64,000 bases of DNA. It comes from Acidihalobacter prosperus (GTDB lineage Bacteria > Pseudomonadota > Gammaproteobacteria > DSM-5130 > Acidihalobacteraceae). The translations under genes and the position numbers were made by a program. Below are positions 49,717 to 57,355 of the stretch, piece after piece. Below the pieces are notes generated by a model. The model worked only from the letters and a program-made list of their open reading frames with translations. It was not told where the DNA came from and ran no database searches. Each line of letters opens with the position of its first letter. The first letter of the stretch is position 1. The DNA is taken from positions 403,585-467,584 of the forward strand of contig NZ_JQSG02000002.1 of the NCBI RefSeq assembly GCF_000754095.2. Direction: 5' to 3'.

Positions 49717-50127
49717 TCAAAATGTGATCACATTGTCACTACGCAACACCAAATCCGCCAGCACGCTGGCCCTGGAGACATGATCCACTTCCTCGATCAG
49801 ATCATTATCCTCATCGATTTTATAACCCGGCAAAGCAGGCTGGCAAACGTGCAGTGTCACGCCTGCCCTTTTGGCGTCGCGGATAAAATCGATGATTTTT
49901 TTCCCATCTTCCATTGCCGCAAATGACTCCGCCACGCCGCGCTGCATCAAACGAACGCCTTCCATGGTGAAAAAGACGTGCACCTCCACATCCATGGAGG
50001 CCATGATCGCCCCCAGGTAGAAAGGCGTAGCGCATCTCTGCGGCGTAGACGGACCGCTGGTCATCACGATAACGACGGTTTTCTCGTCGTTGTCGAGGTA
50101 ATGGTCCACGTCGGCAGACACGCTCAC
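49717..50127 (-). CDS. DsrE-family sulfur carrier protein
   Basis: 136 residues from GTG 50127, overlapping the lbpA1 stop (GTGA) with GGAAGGTGAG just upstream. TVVIVMTSGPSTPQRCATPF opens the DsrE fold; a second Cys (HVCQPALPGYK) is the probable persulfide-carrying residue. DsrE3-type proteins pass sulfane sulfur from rhodaneses/TusA toward sHdr. Its position between two lbpA genes supports such a delivery role. Confidence 0.85.
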   Translation of the reverse strand: MSVSADVDHYLDNDEKTVVIVMTSGPSTPQRCATPFYLGAIMASMDVEVHVFFTMEGVRLMQRGVAESFAAMEDGKKIIDFIRDAKRAGVTLHVCQPALPGYKIDEDNDLIEEVDHVSRASVLADLVLRSDNVITF

Positions 50128-50618
50128 CTCACCTTCCGCTGGCAGTGGATATCCTCGTCGCGTGCTCGCCGGCAATAGCCTTCATGGGCCTCGTCGCCGG
50201 TCAGGAATGCCTCCAACGCCGCATCCACCCCCGCACTCGCCTCGACGCGCGCTATCCAGGCATTGTAGGGATCGCTATTGAGCAGAACCGGGTTTTCGAG
50301 CACCTCGATATTCCCCTCCAGGATCACGCAGTGAATGAAATTGGGAATGGGGCCAGCCCATTTGCCGCTTTCAATCGTGGCGACAGGTTTGCCCGGTTCT
50401 CGAATCGTGCCAGGGCGTCTGACCCTGACATGCAGAATTTTGCCGGCGATGGTCTGGGAAATATCCGTCATGCCCACCGTCAACGAATCGTCGTGCTCGC
50501 GACGCAGCCAAATCTGGTATTCCGAGTCGTAATAGAGCTCGGAATGGAATTCGCAACCGTTGCACTCCATAAAACGCGCTGTCCGCTTGCTGGACGGATC
50601 GAACGAACCATCCGCCAT
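50124..50618 (-). CDS. lbpA1: Lipoate-binding protein LbpA1
   Basis: 164-residue GcvH-like carrier; Lys86 in ATIESGKWAGP is the lipoyl acceptor. A CNGC pair at 19-22 and a charged Cys-containing tail (GYCRRARDEDIHCQR) distinguish it from LbpA2. The start is doubtful: ATG 50618 directly abuts the T-tract of a terminator hairpin and has no ribosome site; ATG 50570 would remove 16 residues. It is coupled to the DsrE gene. Symbol numbering is only for order here. Confidence 0.87.
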   Translation of the reverse strand: MADGSFDPSSKRTARFMECNGCEFHSELYYDSEYQIWLRREHDDSLTVGMTDISQTIAGKILHVRVRRPGTIREPGKPVATIESGKWAGPIPNFIHCVILEGNIEVLENPVLLNSDPYNAWIARVEASAGVDAALEAFLTGDEAHEGYCRRARDEDIHCQRKVR

Positions 50619-50655
50619 AAAAAACGAAACAAGGGCGGGATCACCCCGCCCTTGT
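50619..50655 (-). terminator. Intrinsic terminator between hdrB2 and lbpA1
   Basis: 11-bp perfect stem (50629-50639 with 50645-50655) followed on the minus strand by TTCGTTTTTT, ending at the lbpA1 ATG. It should end or attenuate the hdrC1-hdrB2 transcript, so lbpA1 and downstream genes may depend on read-through or their own promoter. Confidence 0.85.
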
Positions 50656-50667
50656 CATCCGGCGCAG

Positions 50668-51579
50668 TCAGATCACGCCCTTTTCCTTGAGGTAACCCAC
50701 CGAGTCACTGATATTCTCGTGGATGCCGAGTTTGCGCGGCGACAAGCCCAGCGCCAACCCCAGCAACTGGGTGAAGTACAGAACCTTGACGTTGGTCTTG
50801 ATCCCGAACTCGGTTTCCGCCCTGATCTGGTGCATTTCCAAACCCGAGTGGCAGGTTGGGCATTCCGTCGCGATCACCTCCGCGCCGGCATCCTCAGCCG
50901 CCTGAATGATGTTGAGCACCAGTTGGGTCGATGTATCGGAATCGGACAGGGTATGTGCACCGCCGCAGCAAGCCGTTTTCAGGGGGAAATCCACGTTGAC
51001 GGCACCGGCCGCGCCCAGGAGGTCATCCATGAAATGCGGTTTGTAGCTCGACTCCGAACCGGGCCCCTGATCCTTCTCCGGGAAGATCTGGCGCGGACGG
51101 ACATACATGCAGCCGTAGTAGTTGGCGATCTTGATACCGTTCAGGCTCTTGCTGATACGCTGCTTGATGCCCTCGGTGCCCAGTTCTTCCATGAGCCACT
51201 CGAGCAGATGCAATGTACGCACATCGCCTTTATAGACCGGGTCGTCCGCCTTGCGGGCGAGATCCTGCACGGTCTCCATCGCCTTTTCGGAGGTCGCAGT
51301 CTCGTATTCGGCTTTCTTCAGGTTATGGTAGCAACCGTTGCAGGGCGCCATCACGGCGTCGAGTCCCATCTGCTCACTGGCAATGGCCATATTGCGCGCG
51401 GACAGGTACGTCTGCAGCATCGGGTGAATATTCTTCACCTCCATGGCGCCGCAACAGTTGTAGTCCTTCAGGTTCTCCATTTCCAAGCCGAGCGCTTTGA
51501 CCAAGGCGCGCGTTGACTTGTCGTAAGGTCCGCCGGATCCCTCCAGCGCACATCCGGGGTAATACGCAACCTTACCCAT
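50668..51579 (-). CDS. hdrB2: sHdr complex subunit HdrB2
   Basis: 303-residue HdrB-like protein with two CCG-type cysteine-rich domains: YNCCGAMEV (Cys42-43) with APCNGCYHNL, and ACCGGAHTLS with ECPTCHSG. In methanogen HdrB such domains hold non-cubane 4Fe-4S clusters at the disulfide site. In sHdr this is thought to be a catalytic site for sulfane sulfur oxidation. The gene overlaps hdrC2 by 8 nt and ends at a strong terminator. Confidence 0.93.
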   Translation of the reverse strand: MGKVAYYPGCALEGSGGPYDKSTRALVKALGLEMENLKDYNCCGAMEVKNIHPMLQTYLSARNMAIASEQMGLDAVMAPCNGCYHNLKKAEYETATSEKAMETVQDLARKADDPVYKGDVRTLHLLEWLMEELGTEGIKQRISKSLNGIKIANYYGCMYVRPRQIFPEKDQGPGSESSYKPHFMDDLLGAAGAVNVDFPLKTACCGGAHTLSDSDTSTQLVLNIIQAAEDAGAEVIATECPTCHSGLEMHQIRAETEFGIKTNVKVLYFTQLLGLALGLSPRKLGIHENISDSVGYLKEKGVI

Positions 51580-52288
51580 GTGCGGCCTCCTTCTGTTCCT
51601 GAACGTATGCCTTCAAGACCTCGCCCGTCTTACCCCAGGACTTGGTACGCGGCTTGGCAATGAAATTAAGCCCCATCTTGGCCATCTGCGCGATCGGCAG
51701 GTATTTCATCATTCGTTTCCCGAAAACGACCAGCCAGTCCTGCATCAGAGGCTGATTGGTTTTCTTGAAGAACCCCATCATGACACTGGCGTCTTCGATA
51801 CGGCCAGTATGGTAAATCTCTTCCCAGAAGGTCTCGTCAAAGTGCGTCGAGGGAGTTTTTTCCGTGATGGACTGTTCTTCCATCCAGTGTGCCAGGGCTT
51901 TCATCACGCCTTCCGGCCGGACGTCCTTCGGGCAGATATTCGTGCACTTGTTGCAGGAAACGCACTGCCAGATGATGTCCTTGTCCTTGATGATTTCGTC
52001 CTTCAGCCCAAGGCGGGTGAGATAGATCCAATAGCGCGGATTGAACTGTACGTTCTGCGCGTACATCGTGCATGAGTTCGTGCAGGACCCGCACTGCCAG
52101 CAGCGATGTACATTCTCACCGCCCGCATATTTCTGTATCACTGCCTCGAAATCATCATCGTAGTCGCGGAGATATCGCGGGGTAATCATTGTATTCCACG
52201 AACCGGAAACGTCGACTCCGTCGACCACGAGCTTTTCTTCGGAAAGAATGCGCTCCGGTTCAATCAGTGATTTTTCATGAATCGCCAT
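51572..52288 (-). CDS. hdrC2: sHdr complex subunit HdrC2
   Basis: 238-residue iron-sulfur protein with two classic 4Fe-4S motifs: CWQCGSCTNSC (63-73) and CVSCNKCTNICP (109-120). It should wire electrons between HdrA and HdrB2. ATG 52288 (GGAGAG 6 nt upstream) is preferred to one 21 nt earlier. It lies between hyp and hdrB2 in the conserved sHdr order. Confidence 0.93.
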   Translation of the reverse strand: MAIHEKSLIEPERILSEEKLVVDGVDVSGSWNTMITPRYLRDYDDDFEAVIQKYAGGENVHRCWQCGSCTNSCTMYAQNVQFNPRYWIYLTRLGLKDEIIKDKDIIWQCVSCNKCTNICPKDVRPEGVMKALAHWMEEQSITEKTPSTHFDETFWEEIYHTGRIEDASVMMGFFKKTNQPLMQDWLVVFGKRMMKYLPIAQMAKMGLNFIAKPRTKSWGKTGEVLKAYVQEQKEAAHG

Positions 52289-52321
52289 TATGCTCTCCGT
52301 AATAATCACACTAGCCAGTGA

Positions 52322-53179
52322 CTAATGCAGCGTCGGCTCCCCGGCTTTGCCAATACCACGCCCCGTGGCCGGATCCACCCCTAGCAGCTTGATCAGCAGT
52401 TCGAGGGGGTGATGACTCTGGCCAAACTCGGCCTGAACCATACCCAATCCGCTAGACATCGCCTTCACGTAATCCGAATAGGCTTGCGCCAGCAACAAAT
52501 CGATCAACATCGGTACATCGCGGTAAAAACCCGCTTCGGCCAGCATTTCTGCGAACCAGACCCTGGCACCTTCGAAGGTCTCCGCACGATTGTCGATGGG
52601 TATTTCCGGCAATCCGTCGTTGCCACGAATGAATTCGCGCAACGCGCCGCTCGCCGTTGCTTCGTCCCAAACCCAGCGGGTCATCAGCGGCATACCCTCA
52701 GGGTCGCGAAAATGCAGAATTTCAGCCGCAAGATCGCGCATCGCACGTCGTTCCTTCTTCATCTCCTCGGGCACCAACGACACGAACCCGAGCAGGCGGT
52801 CCTGCAGCGACTTATCGCCATAAACCAGATCGACCACGCCATCGCCAAGCGCTTGCGCGCCGATGGCAGCATGGATAGCGCCCAACTTTCGCCTCACCTG
52901 AAATACCGCAGCATACACGGCATCCAGTGTCTCCTGCGTAAGGCTCCAGCCGCTCGGGCGCTTCGCTGGGAAGGCCGCCCCGAACAAAAGGCATTTCGCG
53001 TTCAGTGATTCGATCAGGTTTTCCACGCCGCCGACGTCTTTCGACTGCTCCAGCAAGGCATTCAGCTTGCTTTCCGCAATCGATCGATCGAAATCAACGG
53101 CCAGCTCGGCGGGGACGATGGCGTCATCGCCCCCGCTTTGCTGCGCTGTGGCGTCAGCCTGCTTTTTGTACCAGAGCAT
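52322..53179 (-). CDS. Conserved hypothetical protein of the sHdr core (Hyp)
   Basis: 285-residue helical, acidic protein without recognisable cofactor motifs. ATG 53179 overlaps hdrA by 26 nt. A hyp gene sits between hdrA and hdrC2 in the known core order C1-B1-A-hyp-C2-B2, so it is a pathway component although its function is unknown. Visible features: hydrophobic-acidic helices such as VYAAVFQVRRKLGAIHAAIG, and only one Cys (AKCLLFG), arguing against an iron-sulfur role. A scaffold or assembly role is possible. Confidence 0.85.
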   Translation of the reverse strand: MLWYKKQADATAQQSGGDDAIVPAELAVDFDRSIAESKLNALLEQSKDVGGVENLIESLNAKCLLFGAAFPAKRPSGWSLTQETLDAVYAAVFQVRRKLGAIHAAIGAQALGDGVVDLVYGDKSLQDRLLGFVSLVPEEMKKERRAMRDLAAEILHFRDPEGMPLMTRWVWDEATASGALREFIRGNDGLPEIPIDNRAETFEGARVWFAEMLAEAGFYRDVPMLIDLLLAQAYSDYVKAMSSGLGMVQAEFGQSHHPLELLIKLLGVDPATGRGIGKAGEPTLH

Positions 53180-54203
53180 TGAGGTCTGCCACCGCGCGCG
53201 AGCCTGCAGCCGCACCCTGCGAAATCGAATCGTCGATCGTCTCCGGCCCATAGGCCGCGCCGGCTGCGTAGATGCCGCGTCGAGTCGTGCCGCACGTGTT
53301 GGTGTAGTGCTCGGCACGCTCGATGAAGCCGTGCTTCTCGAGTGCGACGCCGAAAACGGAGGCGAGCTCGGGGTTCTCTTCGTTCGGGTCCATACCGATG
53401 GCGTGCACCACGATGTCGAAGGGAATGATGATCGGGCGCTTGACCAGCGTATCTTCGCCCTTGACCAGCAGGCGTCCGTCACCCGAAGCGGTCACTTCCG
53501 CAATACGGGCCTTCACGAACTTGGTCTTGAACTCTTCCTGCGATTTCCAGTAGAACTTGTCCTCGTACAGACCGAACGTACGAATGTCCATGTAGTAGAT
53601 GAACACGTCGGTCTGCGGAGACAGCTCCTTGATCTCCATGGCCAGATTCGCCGAAACGGTGCAGCAGATCTTGGAGCACCACTCGCGGCCGATCTGGCGA
53701 TCACGCGAACCGACGCAGAGCAGAATCGCAACACGCTCTGGCACACGGCCATCGGAAGGACATGCGATCTTGCCGGCCGACACCATCTGCTCCATCTGCG
53801 TCGTGGTCAGCACGTCCTCGAAGGTACCAAAACCCCATTCCGGCTTGTTGATCGAATCGAAGTGAGTGAATCCGGTCGCCAGAACCACCGCGCCGGCCTC
53901 AACCTTCTCGCCATTGCTCAGCGTCGCCGTGAAGCTACCCGGCTCACCGTCGAACTGGGTCACCTTCGCGCCCTTGTGCACGGTGATCGCCGCATCCTCT
54001 TCGACACGACTCACCATCCGACCGATGGCATCCTTCGCCCACTCGCCGGAGGGCACCAGCTTGGCATAACCGGAGAGGATGGGCGCGCCGCCCAGGATGT
54101 CCTCTTTTTCGACCAGTACGGCTTTGTATCCGGCCGCGCTCACCGTTGCAGCAGCGGACAGGCCAGCCGGACCCGCCCCCACTATCAGCACTGAATCCTG
54201 CAT
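53154..54203 (-). CDS. hdrA: sHdr complex flavoprotein HdrA
   Basis: 349-residue FAD protein: VGAGPAGLSAAATVSAAGY (8-26) is the FAD fold and GIYAAGAAYGPETIDDSISQ the C-terminal FAD motif. Cys163, Cys176, Cys180 and Cys181 (CVGSRDRQ...WCSKICC) form the HdrA cysteine cluster. It is much shorter than methanogen HdrA, as typical for sHdrA. It overlaps hdrB1 by 1 nt. The flavin should pass electrons released from sulfur oxidation to the C subunits. Confidence 0.95.
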   Translation of the reverse strand: MQDSVLIVGAGPAGLSAAATVSAAGYKAVLVEKEDILGGAPILSGYAKLVPSGEWAKDAIGRMVSRVEEDAAITVHKGAKVTQFDGEPGSFTATLSNGEKVEAGAVVLATGFTHFDSINKPEWGFGTFEDVLTTTQMEQMVSAGKIACPSDGRVPERVAILLCVGSRDRQIGREWCSKICCTVSANLAMEIKELSPQTDVFIYYMDIRTFGLYEDKFYWKSQEEFKTKFVKARIAEVTASGDGRLLVKGEDTLVKRPIIIPFDIVVHAIGMDPNEENPELASVFGVALEKHGFIERAEHYTNTCGTTRRGIYAAGAAYGPETIDDSISQGAAAGSRAVADLNALVQKAG

Positions 54204-55552
54204 TACGCCTGTCCTCCGTATGCCAGCTCAGGGTTATAGAGATATTCGATGTTGCCCTTTTCGACTTCTTTCAGATATTCCTGGAAATTCTTCTTTGCTT
54301 CGGACCAGGAAATACCCATCTTCTCCACCAGGTCCTCGCAGGGCGAGGCATGCCACTGCAGTTGGACGATCTTGAACGGATCGGCGCCGCAGGCAAGCGC
54401 GGCGAACTGCACATCCGCCACGATCGGGATCGAGAAATTCTGGTCGTGCGCCTTGCCGATCCACTGGTTCTTGTCCATGGTCGTCACGCAGCCGGTATCG
54501 TTGGCCAGCATCACGTCGGCGTTCGCCTCCTCACGAGCTACGCGGATCTTGCGGTCCATCGTGAACGAGCGAGTGAATTCACGTTCGGAAATAATGTGCC
54601 GGAAACCGAAGCCGCAGCAGTCGTACCAGGTCGAGTAGTCGATCACCTGCGCACCGAGTGCCTGCGCCACCGAAGTGATGATCGCGGTACGGTTGCCACC
54701 CAGCACCTCGGGATCGTACACCGCATCCTCGTGCACCATCTTGTAATAGTGACAGGCCACGTGGGCGGTCGCGCGGATGTTGGAAACGTCGATCTTCTGA
54801 AGCTCGGACGCAATACGGTTACGCATCACGTGCACCCACTCGGAGTAGTGCACGATCTCTTCGGGGATCACCAGCTTACCGTCGACCAGACGCCCCAGCT
54901 TGCCGAGAATTTTGGTGACCTTCTCGCGCAGCTCGGCGGATTCGATCAGGTACTTGCGGATCTCCTTGTAGTTACCGAAGGATGTGCCGCAGTGGACCAG
55001 CGGGTAAAAGTGGCCCAGCTCATGTCCGTGCTGTTTTCCCGACACATAGGCCTGATGGAAGTTGCGCAGGAACACCGCGGCCAACGACTCCACGTTGCCG
55101 ATGCCCGAACCGTGATAGTTCCAAGCCGTGCACGAGGTCTGGTCAGTCTCGTCGAGGTAATCCTTACCGGGAACAAAACCGAACTCGTTCATGAACCACA
55201 GCAGCGAGGTCGGATAGCCGGGAATATTGCCGCATTGGCCGCACGACTTGTGGTGCCACAGCTGCTTGGTGGGCACCTTCTTCTCCCAGCCAAAGAGCGT
55301 CCTGACAGCCATCGGCTCGTGTTCATCCGTGATGCGATGGATGATGATCTCGCCTTCCTTCTCCAGCTCGTACATATGCTCGCGCACATCGTCCATGCGC
55401 TCGCCAAGGTCCACCGTACGACGATCGACGTGCTTGCGCACCCAGTCCGTGGCGCGCACGGCCTCCTCGCGAGAGAGGTTGGTTTCCTGGAAGAAGGAAC
55501 CGTGTCCGGCGATGCCGGTATCGGGGCTGCCATTCTGATCAGTTGGTTTCAT
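54203..55552 (-). CDS. hdrB1: sHdr complex subunit HdrB1
   Basis: 449 residues, longer than HdrB2 by an N-terminal extension of about 90. Cysteine motifs include HKSCGQCGN, TSCTAWNYHG, VACHYYK, WYDCCGFGF, NDTGCVTT and ALACGADP, the spread CCG-domain pattern seen in sHdrB1. It follows hdrC1 in the conserved order. A role as second catalytic or substrate-binding B subunit is inferred from the family. Confidence 0.93.
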   Translation of the reverse strand: MKPTDQNGSPDTGIAGHGSFFQETNLSREEAVRATDWVRKHVDRRTVDLGERMDDVREHMYELEKEGEIIIHRITDEHEPMAVRTLFGWEKKVPTKQLWHHKSCGQCGNIPGYPTSLLWFMNEFGFVPGKDYLDETDQTSCTAWNYHGSGIGNVESLAAVFLRNFHQAYVSGKQHGHELGHFYPLVHCGTSFGNYKEIRKYLIESAELREKVTKILGKLGRLVDGKLVIPEEIVHYSEWVHVMRNRIASELQKIDVSNIRATAHVACHYYKMVHEDAVYDPEVLGGNRTAIITSVAQALGAQVIDYSTWYDCCGFGFRHIISEREFTRSFTMDRKIRVAREEANADVMLANDTGCVTTMDKNQWIGKAHDQNFSIPIVADVQFAALACGADPFKIVQLQWHASPCEDLVEKMGISWSEAKKNFQEYLKEVEKGNIEYLYNPELAYGGQA

Positions 55553-55621
55553 AGCGACTCTCCTTGAATGAGGTCTGTCCGGCCCCTCGCCGCCATCGGC
55601 GGCCGCGGGGCCGGACGTGTA

Positions 55622-56308
55622 TCAATCGTCGTCTTCCTGCTCCTCGAGCCATTCGTCGTACTCTTCGCGCTTCTCATCGATGAAGTCCTCGATGACGTCG
55701 AAGAGGTTCTCGTCCATCAGCTCAAGCGATTTCAGGACGCCGGTCATCTCCCAGATGGTGTACATCTCGACGGACGTCTTCAGGGAGACTTCCCACGCGG
55801 TTTCGACGGTTTGCAGCGTCTTCACGGGGATGGCCTTGCGCAGAACCGTCAGGTCGCCCTCGACCTTCTGGATGTTCGGACCCCAGTCGGGGAAATGGTC
55901 GGGCTGAATCATGTCGGGCGACAGCTGGTTACCCGTGGTGATCAGCTTGAGCATGACGCGACCGAAGGGACGCAGGACGTCCTTGGCGGACTGCATCTCA
56001 TGCTTGATGGCCACTTCGCGCATGATCGCGACCAGCCCGCCCGGGGAGTTCTTGAAGGGGCAGCGCGCGGCGCAGGTCATGCACTGGGCACAGGCCCAAA
56101 TCTTTTCCTGCATGGCGTCATAGATCTGCTCGACATTCTCGGTCCAAAGCAGCTGGACGATCTCGCGGGGGCTGTAGTCATAAAAATGAGCCGCCGGGCA
56201 GGTCGCGGTGCATATCCCGCAGTTCAGACACCCGTTGAGTTCGTTGTCGTACCTGAAATCTCCACGAATATCATCGTAGATTTGCTGCATCTCAGCATAT
56301 GTCGCCAT
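55622..56308 (-). CDS. hdrC1: sHdr complex subunit HdrC1
   Basis: 228 residues with two 4Fe-4S motifs: CLNCGICTATCP (27-38) and CAQCMTCAARCP (73-84). A very acidic C-terminus (EEYDEWLEEQEDDD) may mediate docking. GAGGTG lies before ATG 56308. It is the first gene of the hdr run, 139 nt after the rhodanese stop, with a candidate promoter in that gap. Confidence 0.94.
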   Translation of the reverse strand: MATYAEMQQIYDDIRGDFRYDNELNGCLNCGICTATCPAAHFYDYSPREIVQLLWTENVEQIYDAMQEKIWACAQCMTCAARCPFKNSPGGLVAIMREVAIKHEMQSAKDVLRPFGRVMLKLITTGNQLSPDMIQPDHFPDWGPNIQKVEGDLTVLRKAIPVKTLQTVETAWEVSLKTSVEMYTIWEMTGVLKSLELMDENLFDVIEDFIDEKREEYDEWLEEQEDDD

Positions 56309-56327
56309 ACAAGCACCTCACTTACGA

Positions 56328-56333
56328 ATTATA
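56328..56333 (-). promoter_or_regulatory. Candidate -10 hexamer for the sHdr operon
   Basis: Minus-strand TATAAT 20 nt upstream of the hdrC1 ATG. A -35 is not clear (TTGCAG at 14-nt spacing is too close), so activation by a regulator is plausible. A short leader would result. Confidence 0.4.
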
Positions 56334-56447
56334 GGCCAGCATCCTCACTGCAACATCGCTTGCCCGATCATCTGCCCTTCCGCCTGAGGACGGAACGTCT
56401 CTTCTGGTGACAACGGGCGCGTACGGACGGTTCCTTCTCTCACTCAC

Positions 56448-56807
56448 TCAAATCGATACCGTCTCGGGCGGAGACAGGCGATGACCCGCCGACATCCAGC
56501 CCATGACGCCGGCGCGAAGATTGTAAACTTCGGCTCCGTGCCGCTGCGCGACGAAGGCGCAGGCCTGCGCGGAACGCGCACCGCTTTGACAGTAGAACAC
56601 CAGGCGCGCGTCTCCGTCGCGCATCAACTCATCCAGCTTGACCGGCACCAGATGCAAAGGCATCAGCCGCGCACCCTCAATGATCCCGCGCGACATCTCG
56701 GCCGGCGTACGCACATCCACCAGACAGACGGACTCACCAGCCTCCATCCACTGCTTCAAGGTGCCGGCATCGACCTCATGAAATCCATACATGTCGCGGC
56801 GCTCCAC
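56448..56807 (-). CDS. Single-domain rhodanese sulfurtransferase
   Basis: 119-residue cytoplasmic rhodanese. The active-site loop is CQSGARS, with conserved VDVRTPAEMSRGIIEGARLMP upstream. It mobilises sulfane sulfur as a protein persulfide. As the most upstream gene of the sHdr locus it is a likely entry point feeding DsrE/TusA and then sHdr. A six-bp inverted repeat (56827-56832 with 56840-56845) lies just upstream, a possible operator. Confidence 0.92.
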   Translation of the reverse strand: MERRDMYGFHEVDAGTLKQWMEAGESVCLVDVRTPAEMSRGIIEGARLMPLHLVPVKLDELMRDGDARLVFYCQSGARSAQACAFVAQRHGAEVYNLRAGVMGWMSAGHRLSPPETVSI

Positions 56808-56922
56808 CAGGGAATTAAGAATATTACCACATTCTGCTTATGTGGCCAGACGCAGGTCAAGACCCGCGCCCGTTGGGATTGTCGCTTATTAGAATCTGGT
56901 GTTACTCTAGATCAGTTTAGAC

Positions 56923-57300
56923 ATGACGGCAACGATGGCGCGAGCCAAGCGCCGCGCCGATTCCCAACGATCCCACTATGCAGGAGTCGAGGCATTGGAC
57001 AAGAGCAGCTTTCGCGAAAACACCCGCTATGCCATCGCCATGAAGGACGAGAGCGGCAAACTTCGCCCCGCCAACATCTACGTCTACAAGCTCCATGACG
57101 ACTTCATGGTCGCGCGATTCACCGACAAATCCGGCACGCTGCACAAGATCGCGTACGCCGACGTGACCAAGATCGTCAAAACCGTCGAAGTCGAGCCCCG
57201 CGCGCGCTTCTTCGTGCCGGACATCCTGCTCTCCGCCAAAACCTGGCAGGGCCGCACGTCGATGCAGGCTTACGGCTCCAGCCCCCGCGTCGGCAAGTGA
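56923..57300 (+). CDS. Small conserved basic protein of unknown function
   Basis: 125 residues, basic, no signal peptide or Cys. I do not recognise the family. The central part (KLRPANIYVYKLHDDFMVAR and DKSGTLHKIAYADVTKIVKT) alternates like a small beta-barrel of Sm/PilZ-like size. It is transcribed away from the rhodanese and toward bepA, with 55 nt before the latter. The start could be ATG 56923 or 56935; neither has a clear ribosome site. Confidence 0.7.
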   Translation: MTATMARAKRRADSQRSHYAGVEALDKSSFRENTRYAIAMKDESGKLRPANIYVYKLHDDFMVARFTDKSGTLHKIAYADVTKIVKTVEVEPRARFFVPDILLSAKTWQGRTSMQAYGSSPRVGK

Positions 57301-57355
57301 CCCTTGGTGGCGCGGCCCTCACGGTCGCGCCACCGGCCCCGGCGCAACCGACCAC

